Source: Gliomastix tumulicola (lineage: Eukaryota > Ascomycota > Sordariomycetes > Hypocreales > Bionectriaceae). Taken from it: a stretch of DNA of 64,000 nt. The stretch covers positions 566,800-630,799 of the forward strand of contig BCHX01000005.1 of the NCBI GenBank assembly GCA_001599755.1, read 5' to 3'. Positions 46,704-58,711 of the stretch are shown piece by piece. Made by a program: the position numbers and the translations under genes. The notes below the pieces were generated by a model. The model was not told the origin of the DNA. It saw only the letters and a list, made by a program, of their open reading frames with translations, and made no database searches. Every line of letters starts with the position of its first letter. Within the stretch, counting starts at the first letter, position 1.

Positions 46704-49294
46704 GCAAGAAGGAGCCTGGTCGGAGATGAGTCAGGGATAAATTGAGGGCCTTGGTGTGTATGGCAGCAGGGGCCGGCGACGACGGCGACGACGACGACGA
46801 TGCGAGAGCGAGTCCTTGGGTCCAGAAGTTTCGGCAATGTTGTCGCGAAGTGCGTCAGATGTAGATGAAGGTGTTCCCCGGCGGGTGCAGATTCTCTCCC
46901 ACAGTGTTTGTTGTGTACCAGTGATCATTGAATACTGCTGATACGGGCCCTTTGCCGGCTCTGGGCACGTACACAGACGTGCAGTGTGCCATGAACCGTG
47001 GCGATCCGATGCCGGCATGGGCGCAGCATAAGTCAAATTTGGGTTCATGCTTGGCTCGGGAGTCTTCCTGTCCCTGGAATATCGCACGGACGATGGTGTG
47101 TCATTGTCGAATCGAAATGGCAGCAGGCAAACCCTCTCAAACAGGAATCACACGTAGACGGATTTCTGGGCATAGCTCTCTCTTATAATTCGCATCCCAG
47201 CAGAGCCGCATGGCTCGCATGGGGGGGTGCTTCTGCTGCGATATGCCTAAAGCTGCATTATTCAACCTCGGGCAAACGGGACGCGCAGTTCTGCGCTGAC
47301 GGGCTGACGAATTAGTCGCAAGAATGTCACCCAAAGCTTGGGGGGGAACTGTGCATTTTCCCTCCCCAGTCAGACTTTTGCGCACAAAAGCACACGACAC
47401 CGGCGGTGAGGCAAGACCACGAGGGGCAGCAGCAAGACCGAGCAGGAAAACGAGGCTGGCCCTGGCCCTCCTCGCCAAGCCCTGCTGTTGCCTTGGGCCG
47501 GCCGCCCTCAGAAAGTCCGGCCGCTGCGATGTCGCTCGCTCGAAAAGCCATTTGCCGATCTGCGACGTAGCGAACGAGTAATGCCACGGAGGTACTGCCC
47601 ATGGGCAGTGACTCGAGACTCCGTTAGGCGAACTACCCACGCGCACGGCACGGCAGGCAGCAGAGCACAAGTCGCACTTGGGTCGCACTTGGGTTGCAGC
47701 GTGCGTGCTTGCTGTGCTGTGCCCGGGGAGTTGTTGGAACCGGAGCACCGCTGTAAAGAGACAATGGGTGGGNGGGATGGGAGGGGCCCAGGGCCATCCA
47801 ACAATGCTCATTGGTGCCGGCCGTCGTGGTGGCTGCTGAGTGTTGGCGTGTTGGCGTGTTGGTTGCCAGAAACATTATCGTAGTGCATAATGTTGTATGC
47901 AGGTCTCAGGACACGACCCCCTCCTTTTGCTCACCACCCTCTTCGACTTGCCGTCCGGGTCGTATTCGCCCTCACACTCGACCACGTCTCCGTGTGCACC
48001 GGTAACACGGGCGCCAAATCACATCGCACAAGCGCACGAGTCGTGGAGAAAGAGAGAGGGCAAAAAAAAGACACTAATCAACAGGCCTGTTTCTCGCGAG
48101 CAGCTGCCGAACAAGCCAGGCCTCGCTGCCGACCGATGGCAATCGCGACGGAATGGTTGGTTGGGGGTGGCGAGGAGGCGGGGAGCTCTTCTCCTCTTGA
48201 GGATGGTGCGTGTGCCCATGGTGTGCCCATGGCTGCATACAGGCTATTGGTGGTGTGGTGCGTTGCTGCAATGTTACTGGACCCCCCCCCCCTTCCAATG
48301 TTACGCGGACAGCTGGCCTTGCAGCAAAGGTGCTGCTGGTCTGACGGAAGGGCGGTCTGTGACTGCAAGTCGGTCTGGCCTCTTGCAGGATGACGCCCGC
48401 TTGGCCAGTTGGCTCACTAGTCGTTCACGTTGGTCCGCCGCCCCGTGGCTGGCTGAGCGACGATCCCCTCTTTTTGCGAGGCCGGACAACTAGCCCAGAA
48501 CCCTGCGTAAGCTTCTGGTCTCTCGGGCAAAAGAATGCCCCAGCATGGCATGGCATCGCACGCATCGCATCGCATCGCATCGCGCCCGACAGAAATGCTT
48601 AGCCTTTGCCTAGGCGATGGGGCCGTGGGCGCAGCTCCATGGGGGATTGAGTGCTGGCGCTTTTGCTGGGACGGAAACAGGCTATCGAGACGGGACCTAG
48701 TGAGGGCCTAGTAAGGATGGGACGGGAACGGGAAGCGAAGGAGATGGGATGGGAGGGAGGGAGGGACAGACCAAGACACAGGCCGCCTCAGAAGCCGGGC
48801 AACGGGCGTGTGCGTGTGTGCGCGCGCAAGATGGCGGTCGGGTTGGCTTGAGGGTGTACGAGGAACGGAGCAACAGACTTGTACAGCGAAGACAGTGCGA
48901 GACAGCGGATCCTAATTTTAGCTAGGGAGGGTACCTGCTCGAGTTGGCTGCCCCCGCTCCAGCCTATAGAGGGCCAGGCACTCACCGGGGAACGCCAGTT
49001 TGGTGCGACTGGCAGGTGCCACTAGCACCGCACAAGCAACGCACAAGCCCCCCAGAACTTCAGAAGCTCCCAGAAGCATTCCGTCACCCTCACCGTGCGG
49101 AGTAGGCTCAAGGCACTGTGGGCTTTCCACCAGCGCCGTGCTATACTTTACCAGCGGGCGCCGCCCCCTCGAGACTCCTCAATCCATCTGCCCCGTCAAA
49201 GAGCTTCCCATCCAGCTCTGCTTCATTCAATCATCCAGTTCAATTATCTCCCTGCCCACCTCACGCAGTTACGTACTGCGGACGCGATGCCGCG
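45251..49294. other. Gene-poor stretch of 4 kb
   Basis: No convincing gene. It contains the three-unit repeat at 46325-46474, purine-rich GA runs near 46665-46710, a (GCATC)n run near 48555-48582, short poly-C and poly-G tracts and one ambiguous base at 47773. The last few hundred bases should include the pfa5 promoter and leader. Confidence 0.5.
46325..46474. repeat. Three degenerate tandem units of 50-55 bp
   Basis: Units start at 46325, 46380 and 46430. Each contains CCTCTTCCTCYAACGA followed by CTACCCGAAGCAGAGGT. Copies differ at about one base in ten and the second is slightly shorter. No gene is associated. Confidence 0.82.
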
Positions 49295-49346
49295 ATGGCT
49301 CGCCCAATTCCAAACCATTCTTCTACTCGCTGGACCATTCGTCTGA
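49286..49346 (+). promoter_or_regulatory. Short upstream reading frame overlapping the pfa5 start
   Basis: An ATG nine bases before the pfa5 start opens a 19-codon frame in a different phase and ends inside pfa5 exon 1. If it lies in the mRNA it could lower translation of pfa5. Transcript start data are needed to know. Confidence 0.4.
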
Positions 49347-49502
49347 TTCCGCTCTTCATCGTCGCCGCCATTGGATTCGCCAAGTATGTGGTCATCGCCC
49401 ACATCTGTGGTACGTGCTATTCCCATCCGCCCTACTATAGTACTCGAAGGAGTCGGTCGTCGTTTCCCTCGACGGCGACGACACCGACCGATCATCCCCA
49501 AA

Positions 49503-49541
<39 letters not shown>

Positions 49542-50800
49542 ACCCCTTTGCTTTGCCCTGCCCTGTGTTACGCAAGTTGGCTTACTTTTTTATTTCTCCG
49601 ACTCTCTAGTCAACTACATCTACGAGCAGCGCCGTCAGCATGACCTCGCCGCCGCCCTGATCACCCTCTACTGCGTCTTCTTCACCCTCACCGTCCTGTC
49701 GTACTCCCGAACCTTCTATGCCGCTCATACCAAGCCCGGCCTCGTCCCACTGTCGGACAAGCGCCTCGATGCCCTGCGGCGTCGCGAGGAGCGCAGAAAC
49801 AACCCCAACACTAAGCGTGAGGCGGCTGATCTGGAGGAGGCTGAGGAGCCGGACTGGATGCCCGTCGACATGAACCCGGACAGCCCGGGCCTCGAGCGCT
49901 TCTACAGCAAGCAGATCTTCACCTGCGAGCCTGACGGGCGTCCTCGATGGTGCACCCTGTGCTGGAACTGGAAGCCTGAGCGCGCCTCGCACTCGACCGA
50001 GCTGGGGAGGTGCGTCCGCAAGATGGACCACCTCTGTCCTTGGGTCGGTGGCATGGTCGCCGAGAACTGTAAGTTGCCGCCCTGCCTCTGAAGGGTCGCC
50101 GGGTGCTGACAGCTCGTCTTCCTTCCCCTCAGCGTTCAACTTCTTCTTCCAGTTCACCATCTACTGCACGCTCTACCTTGCTGTCTGCCTGGCCACGTCC
50201 AGCTACGCCCTGCGCAACCAGATCCATGAGGGCAAGTCCGTGGACGGCCGCATCATTGCCGTCATGGCCATGTCCGGCCTGTTCCTCTTTTTCACCATCG
50301 GCATGGCCTTGACCTCGGGCAAGTACATCTTCGAGAACATCACCAACATTGATGTCCTCCGCGCGTCTGGATACCACTACGTCGCGATCCGCATCCCCAC
50401 GCACAGCCCTCCCGGCAACTTCAACAGGATCTCCTACCCGCTGCCCCTGCCCGGCAGCGAGGAGGAGTACGCGCAGATCAACGGCTTCACCATCGTCGGC
50501 CGGGAGATGAGTCCCGTGAACACGTTCGCCATCGTCCGCACCAACCCGGGCGAGAACGTGTTCGACCTCGGCCCCTGGCGCAACTTCAAGGCCATCATGG
50601 GTAACAATCTCTTCGAGTGGATGTTCCCCGTCAAGCACTCGCCCTGCTGCGACCACGACAGCATGGTCAGTGACTACGAGTATGGCCCGCTCATTGACGA
50701 GCTCAAGAAGCGCCACAGGGTTCCTGGCCCTGACGACTGCCGCCGCCCTAACCCTCCTGGATTCCGGGCCCCCAGCATCTCGATCATGGACACCATTTGA
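49295..50800 (+). CDS. pfa5: Palmitoyltransferase Pfa5 (DHHC family, with DHLC at the active site)
   Basis: Exons are 49295-49409, 49610-50068 and 50133-50800, with introns of 200 and 64 nt (donors GTACGT and GTAAGT, both phase 1); the product is 413 residues. Pfa5 is a membrane enzyme that attaches palmitate to cysteines. Hydrophobic segments lie at about 12-38, 50-75, 195-220 and 235-260, two on each side of the cysteine-rich domain. That domain has WCTLCWNWKPERASHS, a short GRCVRKMD segment, and the active-site motif D178-H-L-C181 followed by PWVGGM. Most family members have DHHC; yeast Pfa5 and Akr1 have DHYC, so the third position is tolerant, but Leu is unusual. The nucleophilic Cys is kept. 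After the last membrane segment is a long cytosolic tail. The start at 49295 overlaps a short upstream frame. Confidence 0.88.
49504..49539. repeat. (ATC)12 microsatellite in pfa5 intron 1
   Basis: About twelve perfect trinucleotides between donor and branch region of the 200-nt intron, explaining why this intron is longer than its neighbours. Confidence 0.92.
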
Positions 50801-52531
50801 ATGAGCAAACGGCTTTGAAGTAACATCCCCTCGGTGCAATGACAAAGTAACACACCAACCAGCCCCCTGATGCAATGACATTGTTCTCTGATGACATTGC
50901 GTCTTTACCCCTGATGCAATGACCATTGTTCTCTGATGGCATCGCGTCTTTACCCTTGACTGATTTGTTTACTGCCTGCTTTCTTACCTTTTTTTCTCTT
51001 TCTGCTTTTGAAATGGACTACACAGCATCCTCATGATTTTTTTTTTTTCCTTTGCAACACCACCACAGCACAGCAACAAGCAACAAGGAGGAAGGATACG
51101 GCACCGGGACATCGAAAGGCAAAGCGTCACCAAAGCGGAACAGAATGATTTTTCGACGGAATTAGGGACTTTTTAATGTATGCCTTGTCGGGTATGGGTA
51201 TCGGATTAGTTTTATGAGTAACGGCCAGACACGCAATTTCATTCCTTTCTTCTCGCGGTTTACCATGAACCAGTAGCCCTAAGTCCCTAGACCTTGCCTG
51301 TAACCGATCGGCAGCACTGTGGTGTTCTTCATCCTGTTCTGTCAGACCCGGGAATCGTAGAAGAAGAAAATGCAGATGGTAGTAGTCAGTTCCAAGTCGC
51401 CTTGCACACGCCCACAGGCAGTGCACGTCCTCAGCAGGCCTCAGCACGTTTGCACACCCGTGAGAAGTCTGCCATGACTCAAATTCCTCGCAGTGACATC
51501 TTCTGTTGACGTGGCAGTGGTTTCCCCCGCGCGCATGGGGCTAGTCGCCTCGTTCGGTGTGTCGTCAGCGCCGTTTGCTGACGAGGACAGCGAGAAATTG
51601 CACTTTGAAAGAGTTCCGAGGCGTGAGGCAAGCAAGCTAGCAGTCGGTAGACTCGGGCGTCGAGCTCTACAACGCCGATGCCCGCTAGGCAGCGCCCACC
51701 TTGTCGCCAGGCGACAAGGCGGTCAGGACTTTTGCCAATTCAATGACCTGCCTGTGCAGCCCTTTTTATTCCCAAGACGATCGTAGAGTCGTAAAGGCGA
51801 GGCGTGCGCGTGATTCGGGGTGGGAATCGTGGATGACCGACCCGGTGCGGTGCACTAGGCGACCGGAGGATATCCTTCCATCGCAGCGAGGCTCGGGCAA
51901 TCAAAGATTTGTTTTTCAGGCTGAGCCGGGCGATGCACGTATCGACGCCGTCCGGATTCCGCGTTTGGCGTCGTCGGTCAGGCTTTGTCGATGCTATAAA
52001 GTTCGATGGTCGCCAGGTAAGTAAGGACTTCGCAACGGTCGGGGAGCGTCCATGTTGGGAGGGGCTACCAACACCAAGCATAGGACACGGAGGATGTGAA
52101 TTAGCACACGTCTCTAGATATGTATACTAGAACAGAAGACCGAATTGATCAGACTTATCTCGTCAAGGTATCCAATCCAATCTGTACTTATTTCTCCCAT
52201 TAACAGTCTTCGTCTCAGCAGGAAGCTTCGTTCGGTGCTCAAGAGTCTAGGGTACCCAGAGACACAAGGTTTGGCCAAGTTCAGGAAGCACGTGACATTG
52301 GAACTTCACGATGTTGCTTCTTCGAGTCGGCGTTCCTTCTTCAGCTTTCCCCTGCCGAAACACCCACCCGCGACACGATGACAATGGTCAGCAGGAAATA
52401 CAATGAGGTCGAGAAGCGATAAGGACGATCTCGATTCCCTCGCTTCTCGACTATCCGCCTTCCTTTCACGGTCTCAAAGGGTGTGATGATGATGATGATG
52501 CTGCTGCTGTTGCTGCCTTATCACCTGAGAG
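50801..52531. other. Intergenic region between pfa5 and the polymerase eta gene
   Basis: Just after pfa5, a motif like CTGATGCAATGACATTGTTC recurs two to three times (about 50835-50960). A (GAT)n/(GCT)n run lies just before the next gene (52486-52516). No gene is seen. Confidence 0.5.
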
Positions 52532-54749
52532 ATGCATTCAACACCTCCCGCTTCGTCCGCGGGACACGGTAACGATGGTCGGCGCTCCCGATACACGTAC
52601 CGCCAGCTGTCTCAGATGGCGAGCTACCAGCCATCGAATCCGTTGCGCGTAATAGCACACATCGATCTCGATGCTTTCTATGCCCAATGTGAGATGGTCA
52701 GGCTCGGTGTTCCGGAGGACAAGCCCCTGGCTGTCCAACAATGGTACGTAATTCGCTGGGGAGCCTCGGGGCAGACATACATGCACGTCCAATACACATG
52801 CACATGCACATGCACATGCACCTGCACCTGTGCAAAGATGGATGGATGGATGGATGGATGGATAGATGGGTTGTTATCAAAATACGAAGTTTTCAAACGG
52901 ACACTCAGAGCTGACATGGTGTGCAAAAAGGCAGGGTCTCATCGCCGTCAACTACCCTGCGAGGGAGGCGGGCATAGGCCGCCACTGCAACGTGGCGGAG
53001 GCGAAGAAGCTCTGCCCCGAGCTCCTCGCGCAGCACGTCGCAACCTGGCGGGAGGGGGACGACAAGTGGGCGTACCGCGACGACGCAGCGGCCAACATTG
53101 CCAAGGACAAGGTCTCGCTCGACCCGTACCGGCTGGAGTCTCGCAAGATCCTCGCCGTCGTCAAGGGCGCACTGCCGCCCAACCTCCAGAAGGTGGAGAA
53201 GGCCAGCATCGACGAGGTCTTCCTGGACCTCTCGGCACACGTGCACGGGATTCTGCTGGAGCGGTTTCCCGAGCTCGCGAGCCCGCCGCCCTACGACGAC
53301 CCCAACGAGAACCTGCCCCTGCCGTCCACGGCGGCTCTTGATTGGCAGGCCGATGCGCTCGTGGACCTGGAGGAGGAGGAGCAGGAGAGTGCCGATCCGG
53401 ACTGGGACGACGTAGCCATGCTCGTTGGGTCGGAAATCGTGCGTGGTGTTCGGGCACGGATACGGTCGGAGCTGGGCTACACCTGCTCCGCCGGCATGGC
53501 CAACAGCAAGCTGGTGAGCAAGTTGGGCTCCGCCTTCAAGAAGCCCAACCGCCAGACGGTCGTGCGCACGCGTGCGGTGCCCACCTTTCTCGAGGGCTTC
53601 AAGATCACCAAGATGAGGAACCTGGGCGGCAAGCTCGGCGAGCAGGTCGTGTCTACGTTTGGGACGGAGCTCGTCAGGGAGCTGCTCGACGTGTCCCTGG
53701 AGCAGATGAAGCACAGGCTGGGGGACGAGACGGGGGTCTGGTTGCACAATACGCTCAGGGGCATCGACGCAAGCGAGGTCAACTCGAGGACCCAGATCAA
53801 GTCCATGCTGTCCGCCAAATCGTTCCGACCCACCATCACCACGACGGAGCAGGCCGCCAGGTGGTTGAGGATCTTTGTCGCCGACATATTCGCGCGCCTG
53901 GTCGAGGAAGGTGTCCTCGAGAACAAGCGGAGGCCACGCACCATGAACCTGCATCACAGGCATGCAGGTCAGACGCACTCGAGACAGAGCCCCATACCCC
54001 AGGGCCGAGCTATCAGCGAGCCGGCCCTGCTGGAGCTCGCAAAGGACCTCCTTGGACAGATCGTCGCCGAGGGCCAGGTGTGGCCGTGTGCCAACCTGAG
54101 CCTGAGCGTTGGGGGCTTCGAGGATGGCGTCAGAGGGAACATGGGCATCGATGCATTTCTTGTCAAGGGGGAGGAAGCAGAGTCTCTCCGGTCCGCAGGC
54201 ATAGATAACAGACCTCCATCGACTGGGCCGTCAGAGCAGGCCACCACCACCACCACCACCACCACCAAGAAGCGTCGCAATGATGACGGAGGATTGCATA
54301 GGTTCTTTTCCAAAAGACTGCAACCACCGCCACCACCACCACCATCAGCAGTCGACGAGGAGCATGCCAATATCAGCAACCAGGAGGGTGATATCGGGTC
54401 ATTCATGCGTGACGACGAGATGACTGCTGCAGGGGGAGAAGGAGGAGGCACAGGCACCTCTACGGATCAATCAGAGACGGACATGCAAGCGCCCACCACC
54501 TCGCATCGGTGTTCTCGCTGCAACGCCAGCTTTGGTGACTCGGAGGACCTGCAGAACCACGCAGACTGGCACATGGCCAAGGACCTCCAAGAGGAGGAAC
54601 GTGGCAGCAGGACATTTGCCGAGCCATCTTCGAGCTCACGCAGCTCGAACCAAAAACGGCGAGGTACAGGAAAAAGGGGCCGAGGAGGAGGAGAAAGAGG
54701 AGGAGGAGGGAAGCTAGAGCAAGGGCAGAGCCGACTAAGATTTGGTTGA
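52532..54749 (+). CDS. rad30: DNA polymerase eta (translesion Y-family polymerase)
   Basis: Exon 1 is 52532-52743, the intron 52744-52930 (donor GTACGT, branch CTGAC, acceptor AAAAG, phase 2), and exon 2 52931-54749, giving 676 residues. The enzyme copies past UV dimers. Catalytic acids are D45 in HIDLDAFYAQCE and D165/E166 in ASIDEVFLD. NYPAREAGIGRH, the palm-thumb motif GYTCSAGMANSKLVSKLGS and the thumb GGKLGEQVVSTFG are all polymerase eta features. The C-terminus has a Thr run, LHRFFSKRL (like a PCNA-binding box without the Gln), and a UBZ-type finger C598-x2-C601...H614-x3-H618 for ubiquitylated PCNA. A Gly/Arg tail ends the protein. The intron carries (CACATG)n and (GATG)n arrays, and the splice choice restores the expected QQWQGLIAVNYPAR. 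Confidence 0.95.
52795..52862. repeat. Compound microsatellite in the polymerase eta intron
   Basis: (CACATG)4-type units run into (GATG)6-type units, filling over a third of the 187-nt intron. Confidence 0.92.
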
Positions 54750-57700
54750 GGTCCGAGCTGGGGAATCCCGTCGATAACACGGACCGGCCCCCCCTCCAGC
54801 TCCAGGGTCTCAGATGCAGCGATCACGACGCGCGGAGCTCACGGGCTCCCCCCCCCTGGTCGAGCAAGGGAGTGCCCAAGAAACCGCCTTTGGTTGGGGG
54901 CTGCAGGTCCAGCTTGTGCTGGCGGTTCTGGCCCCCCCGGGAGAATTACATGCGCTACATGCGAAGATGGCGGTGAGACCTGGATCTGACCGACACGGGG
55001 GATGATGCCGGTGCTGCTGTTACGTACAGCACAGTCATGCACAGCACTGCACAGACAGCACTACGGGGGCGAACGCTGTGAATGTGCGCCGGGACCCCAG
55101 GCCCCCCTGGCGAATCATGGGATGAATTATGAAGCTCTACATGCATTGGGAGCTGCCAGGACGTGGCCGGGGGCCGCCTCCCTCGTTTCGGCTCCTCGTG
55201 AAGGCTACATGAGACAATGGATGAACAGACGGCGGGCTGCGACTGGTGCCAGGTATGACGGGCTCGCAGCGGTGCGGGCATTGCAAAGTGCAACAACCGC
55301 AGATGATTACGACAACTGGCCAATTTAATATCAAACGCATCAGACAAGAAGGTGCCATAAGCGAAGCGACCTCAACGCCGGACGAGAGTCGGGATATTGG
55401 TGGGGCCGCAGCTGCAAGGCAATAGTCAGGTGATGGAGGAGGATGACGACGTGCAGTCGATGAGGGAGGGTCGGCCGATGAGCAGACGGGATTTTATTAA
55501 TTTGAGTCAAGACGCAGGACCAAGCAGGACGCAGCCAGTGTGCAGGTCCGGACGGCGGGTGCAGGATTGAAGGCGGCCAGACCAGGCCATATTGGGGGGG
55601 CTGATATGGGCCTTGGTGTGAACCGGACGGGCGTGATTGGTTTACGTCAGAGTTGGGCATCATCGGGGGTGGTCTGGTCGAGATGGCGGACGAGCCAGGG
55701 CAGAAAGGAGGAGTTGGTGTTGGGCGCCAACGGTGATATTTCCGACTATTGGTGGGTTGGGGCCGTTGGGCAGCCATGCTTGAGGGCGAGAGCCACATTT
55801 GGCTGCTTCCTGGCCCACCAGCTCGATGATATCGACGACGAGGGACACGAGGAGCAGAAACCGGTGAGGGAAAAGTGCATGTATGCAATCTATTCGCTAA
55901 AGTACGTACTCACACTTATAGAAGGCCAAATGCGACTCCAGACATGCCGTCCGGCGGTGGAGTGGCTGCGGAGAGTCCCTCACCAGCCAGTCACGAAATA
56001 GCATCACCCCTTCCCCGGTTGCATTGGGGGCATATATGGACTGTATCAGCGCATGGAGGATGGAGAGTCTGGGCATGCAGCCGGCGAGACGCCTTGCATT
56101 GCATTATCGCGCCGCGCGCGCGCGCCTCTTTGGCATCGAAACGTGTTCGAGCCAGGTTCGTACGGGACGCAGACGGACGGGTTCGGCTGACGGGCGAGTC
56201 GAAATGGTCCGACGCCTGGCTGTGGGCAGGACGGAGAGGTATAAAGCGCAGCGAGAATGATGCATTCTGGATGCTGTTGTTGTTCGTCTGCGAGACAAGC
56301 ACTTTCTCCTGTCTTGAGAGACAGAAAGCAAAGCAAAGCAAAGCAAAGCAAGCAACAACTCAAAGCTATCAATCGTTTACTCTATTGTGTATCATCATCG
56401 TCATCTCCCTTCTTGGGTGTCTTGCACATCGACACTCATTTAGTCAACCTACCGTTTTTGTCCGTCCCTCGCCGTCTACGGCTTGGTCAGACCCTACCTA
56501 CTACGTCTTGATTGATGACCTGCTGCTCACACGCCGCCGAGAGTAAGAAGTGTGCCATGACCGTTATCATCACCGCATGCCTCACTGTCGAATCACTTCC
56601 CGAGCCCGGACCTCCGCCTCCTGATGTTCATCTCCGCTTAAAGTAAGCTGGGCTTGCACACAGACACACACGCACACACACGCACACACTCGCACACAAC
56701 GGCACACCACCTCCTGCAGCACCTACATCATCATACGTGTACCTTGCCTCGCCATCGCACAGAAGGGAAGGAGCCCCCCTGAGTTCAGTCGACGCTGTCC
56801 TCCCATCCATCATCTGCGCCCATCTGTCCATCCATCCCGCAGTCCCTCCTCTTCCGCTGCTTCAGCCAAAAAAAAAGGAGGAACCCGGTACCTGGTCAGT
56901 TCCCCATTGGACTTCGACCATCGTCATCAATCCAAACCCCCTCTGGCAAGTCCCCTTTTCCTGTCGATTCCCAACTTGACAGGGAGAGCCTGGCTTCCTG
57001 CACATTGGGGCATCATTTAAAAAGGCTTCGAAAGAGCCCGCCATCTTGCAGCACTCGCTGGAAGAGAGAGAGAGAGAGAGACACGCACACATACACACTC
57101 ACACGAGCCCGGCTCTTCCTCTCCCTGTCTCTTGCACTTCTGCCGCCTGTTTCGCGTGGTGTTGCCCTTTTTTCTTCTTCTTTCTCGTCGATCGAGTGAG
57201 AGAGGACCACGTTGCAACACGACCTGCATATGCTGCTGCACCTGCAACCCGCACCATTATCAGTTGTTGGTTGTATCACTGCGTGACCACCACCGACCGC
57301 GCCCCCCTCCCCCCCTTCCGGATCCTCCTGTTCTGTTTGGCTGGCTCAGAAAAGAGGCAGCCAGCTGAAAAAAGAAAAATCAGGGGCAGCGAGCGTCCTT
57401 GGATTTTCTTGTCATCGGTCGCACGCATCTTGTCCTTGGGGTCGAAAAAACGGGTGCGACGGTTCCATCCATCCATCCATTTCCCGGCTTCTGCTTTCTT
57501 TCTGCTGGCAACGAGTAGTAAAACAGGCAGAGGGCGCGCGCGCGAGAGAGAGAGAGACAGAGAACCCCGACCCCTGCGCCGTTCTGCTGCAGCCCAACAA
57601 AAACAGAAACAGAAGCAGACACAGACGACAGGTTTTTCGCCACTGTGGTGAGTTGTCCTTGCTGCAACCATCCACACCACCACCACCACCACCACCAGTT

Positions 57701-58711
57701 GTGAAAGACGAGGTGGACACTCCTTGCAGCCCGTCTGGATCCTGGGATTGGTGAAGCCCTAAAGTGGACACACCCCCTCCAACGGTGCCATCCCTGTCGG
57801 CCTTTTCCCAATCACCGCCGTCTGCGCTCCGAGAGTTGCTTCGCTGGCGACCCGGACTGCGGCCCTGCGACTTCGTCTTTTTCTCTTGGCGGCGTCTGGC
57901 CCTATCAACGCTCGTTGTACCGGTACCTCTGCGCATGTCCTCCTGCAGTCAACCTGCAGCCGGGCCTCCAGCTCACATCAGCACCCCCCATCAGCGTCCC
58001 TCAGCATCCGTCCCCCCCCTCACACGCTTCCCGTCTCAGCCAGTCACCAGGGAGGTCCACCCCTCCGGCGGCTAAGTCGTGGTCAGCATAGCGGCAAATA
58101 GCCAGAGGGCTACCAAGAGTCACCCAGGCTCACCTCGACCACTGAGCGGCGCCATCGTCAGCACCCCATCCGGTACCTGGGCCCACCCCGTACCGAGTAC
58201 CTTGGCCCAAGTACCCCTCCTGGCCCTCCTGGTCCTCCTGGTCCTCCTCCTCCACCCGTCAGGCACTCTTGACTCTCGCCAACCCGGACCCAACGTCCCG
58301 CAGTAAAAAAACGCACCGGGCAAGTCCGCCTCTTGACGCACGCTGCTCTGCTCCTCGCTTCCTGCCCACCACTTCTTCGGTCCTTTCTCTCTCCTCCCCC
58401 CCCTCCCCAGTCCAGTCCCAGTCCAGTCCAGTCCCCAGTCGCTCTCTGGCCTGCTGCCTGTCTGGGTCGGTCCCTCTCTTATCCTCCCATTTTTCGCCGC
58501 CAACTGGTCTCTTTAACCCTGACCTCCTCGCTCTCACATCTTTCACCTCATTCATACCTCCGGCATCCCCCTTCTCGTCTCCTCTCATCGCCGCCGCTCT
58601 CTTCTTCTTCTACACATCTCTATTCCTCTCCCGTCTCTTGACGACAGACACACACTCACACACACACACACACACACACACCTACGTACACACTTCCATC
58701 AACCCGTCAAC
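54750..58711. promoter_or_regulatory. Long upstream region and pyrimidine-rich leader of rfeG
   Basis: No gene was recognised in this 4 kb. From about 56800 the plus strand becomes rich in C and T with many CACACA and TCTCTC runs, ending in a CA repeat at 58650-58681 just before the rfeG start. This looks like a long 5' leader or core promoter of rfeG, possibly with introns. A short AAAGC repeat is at 56328-56350. Confidence 0.45.

Noticed and set aside
52886..52935. Alternative acceptor AAGGCAG at 52934 for the polymerase eta intron
   Set aside because: Using AAAAG at 52930 restores the family sequence QQWQGLIAVNYPAR in frame; the later acceptor shifts the frame.
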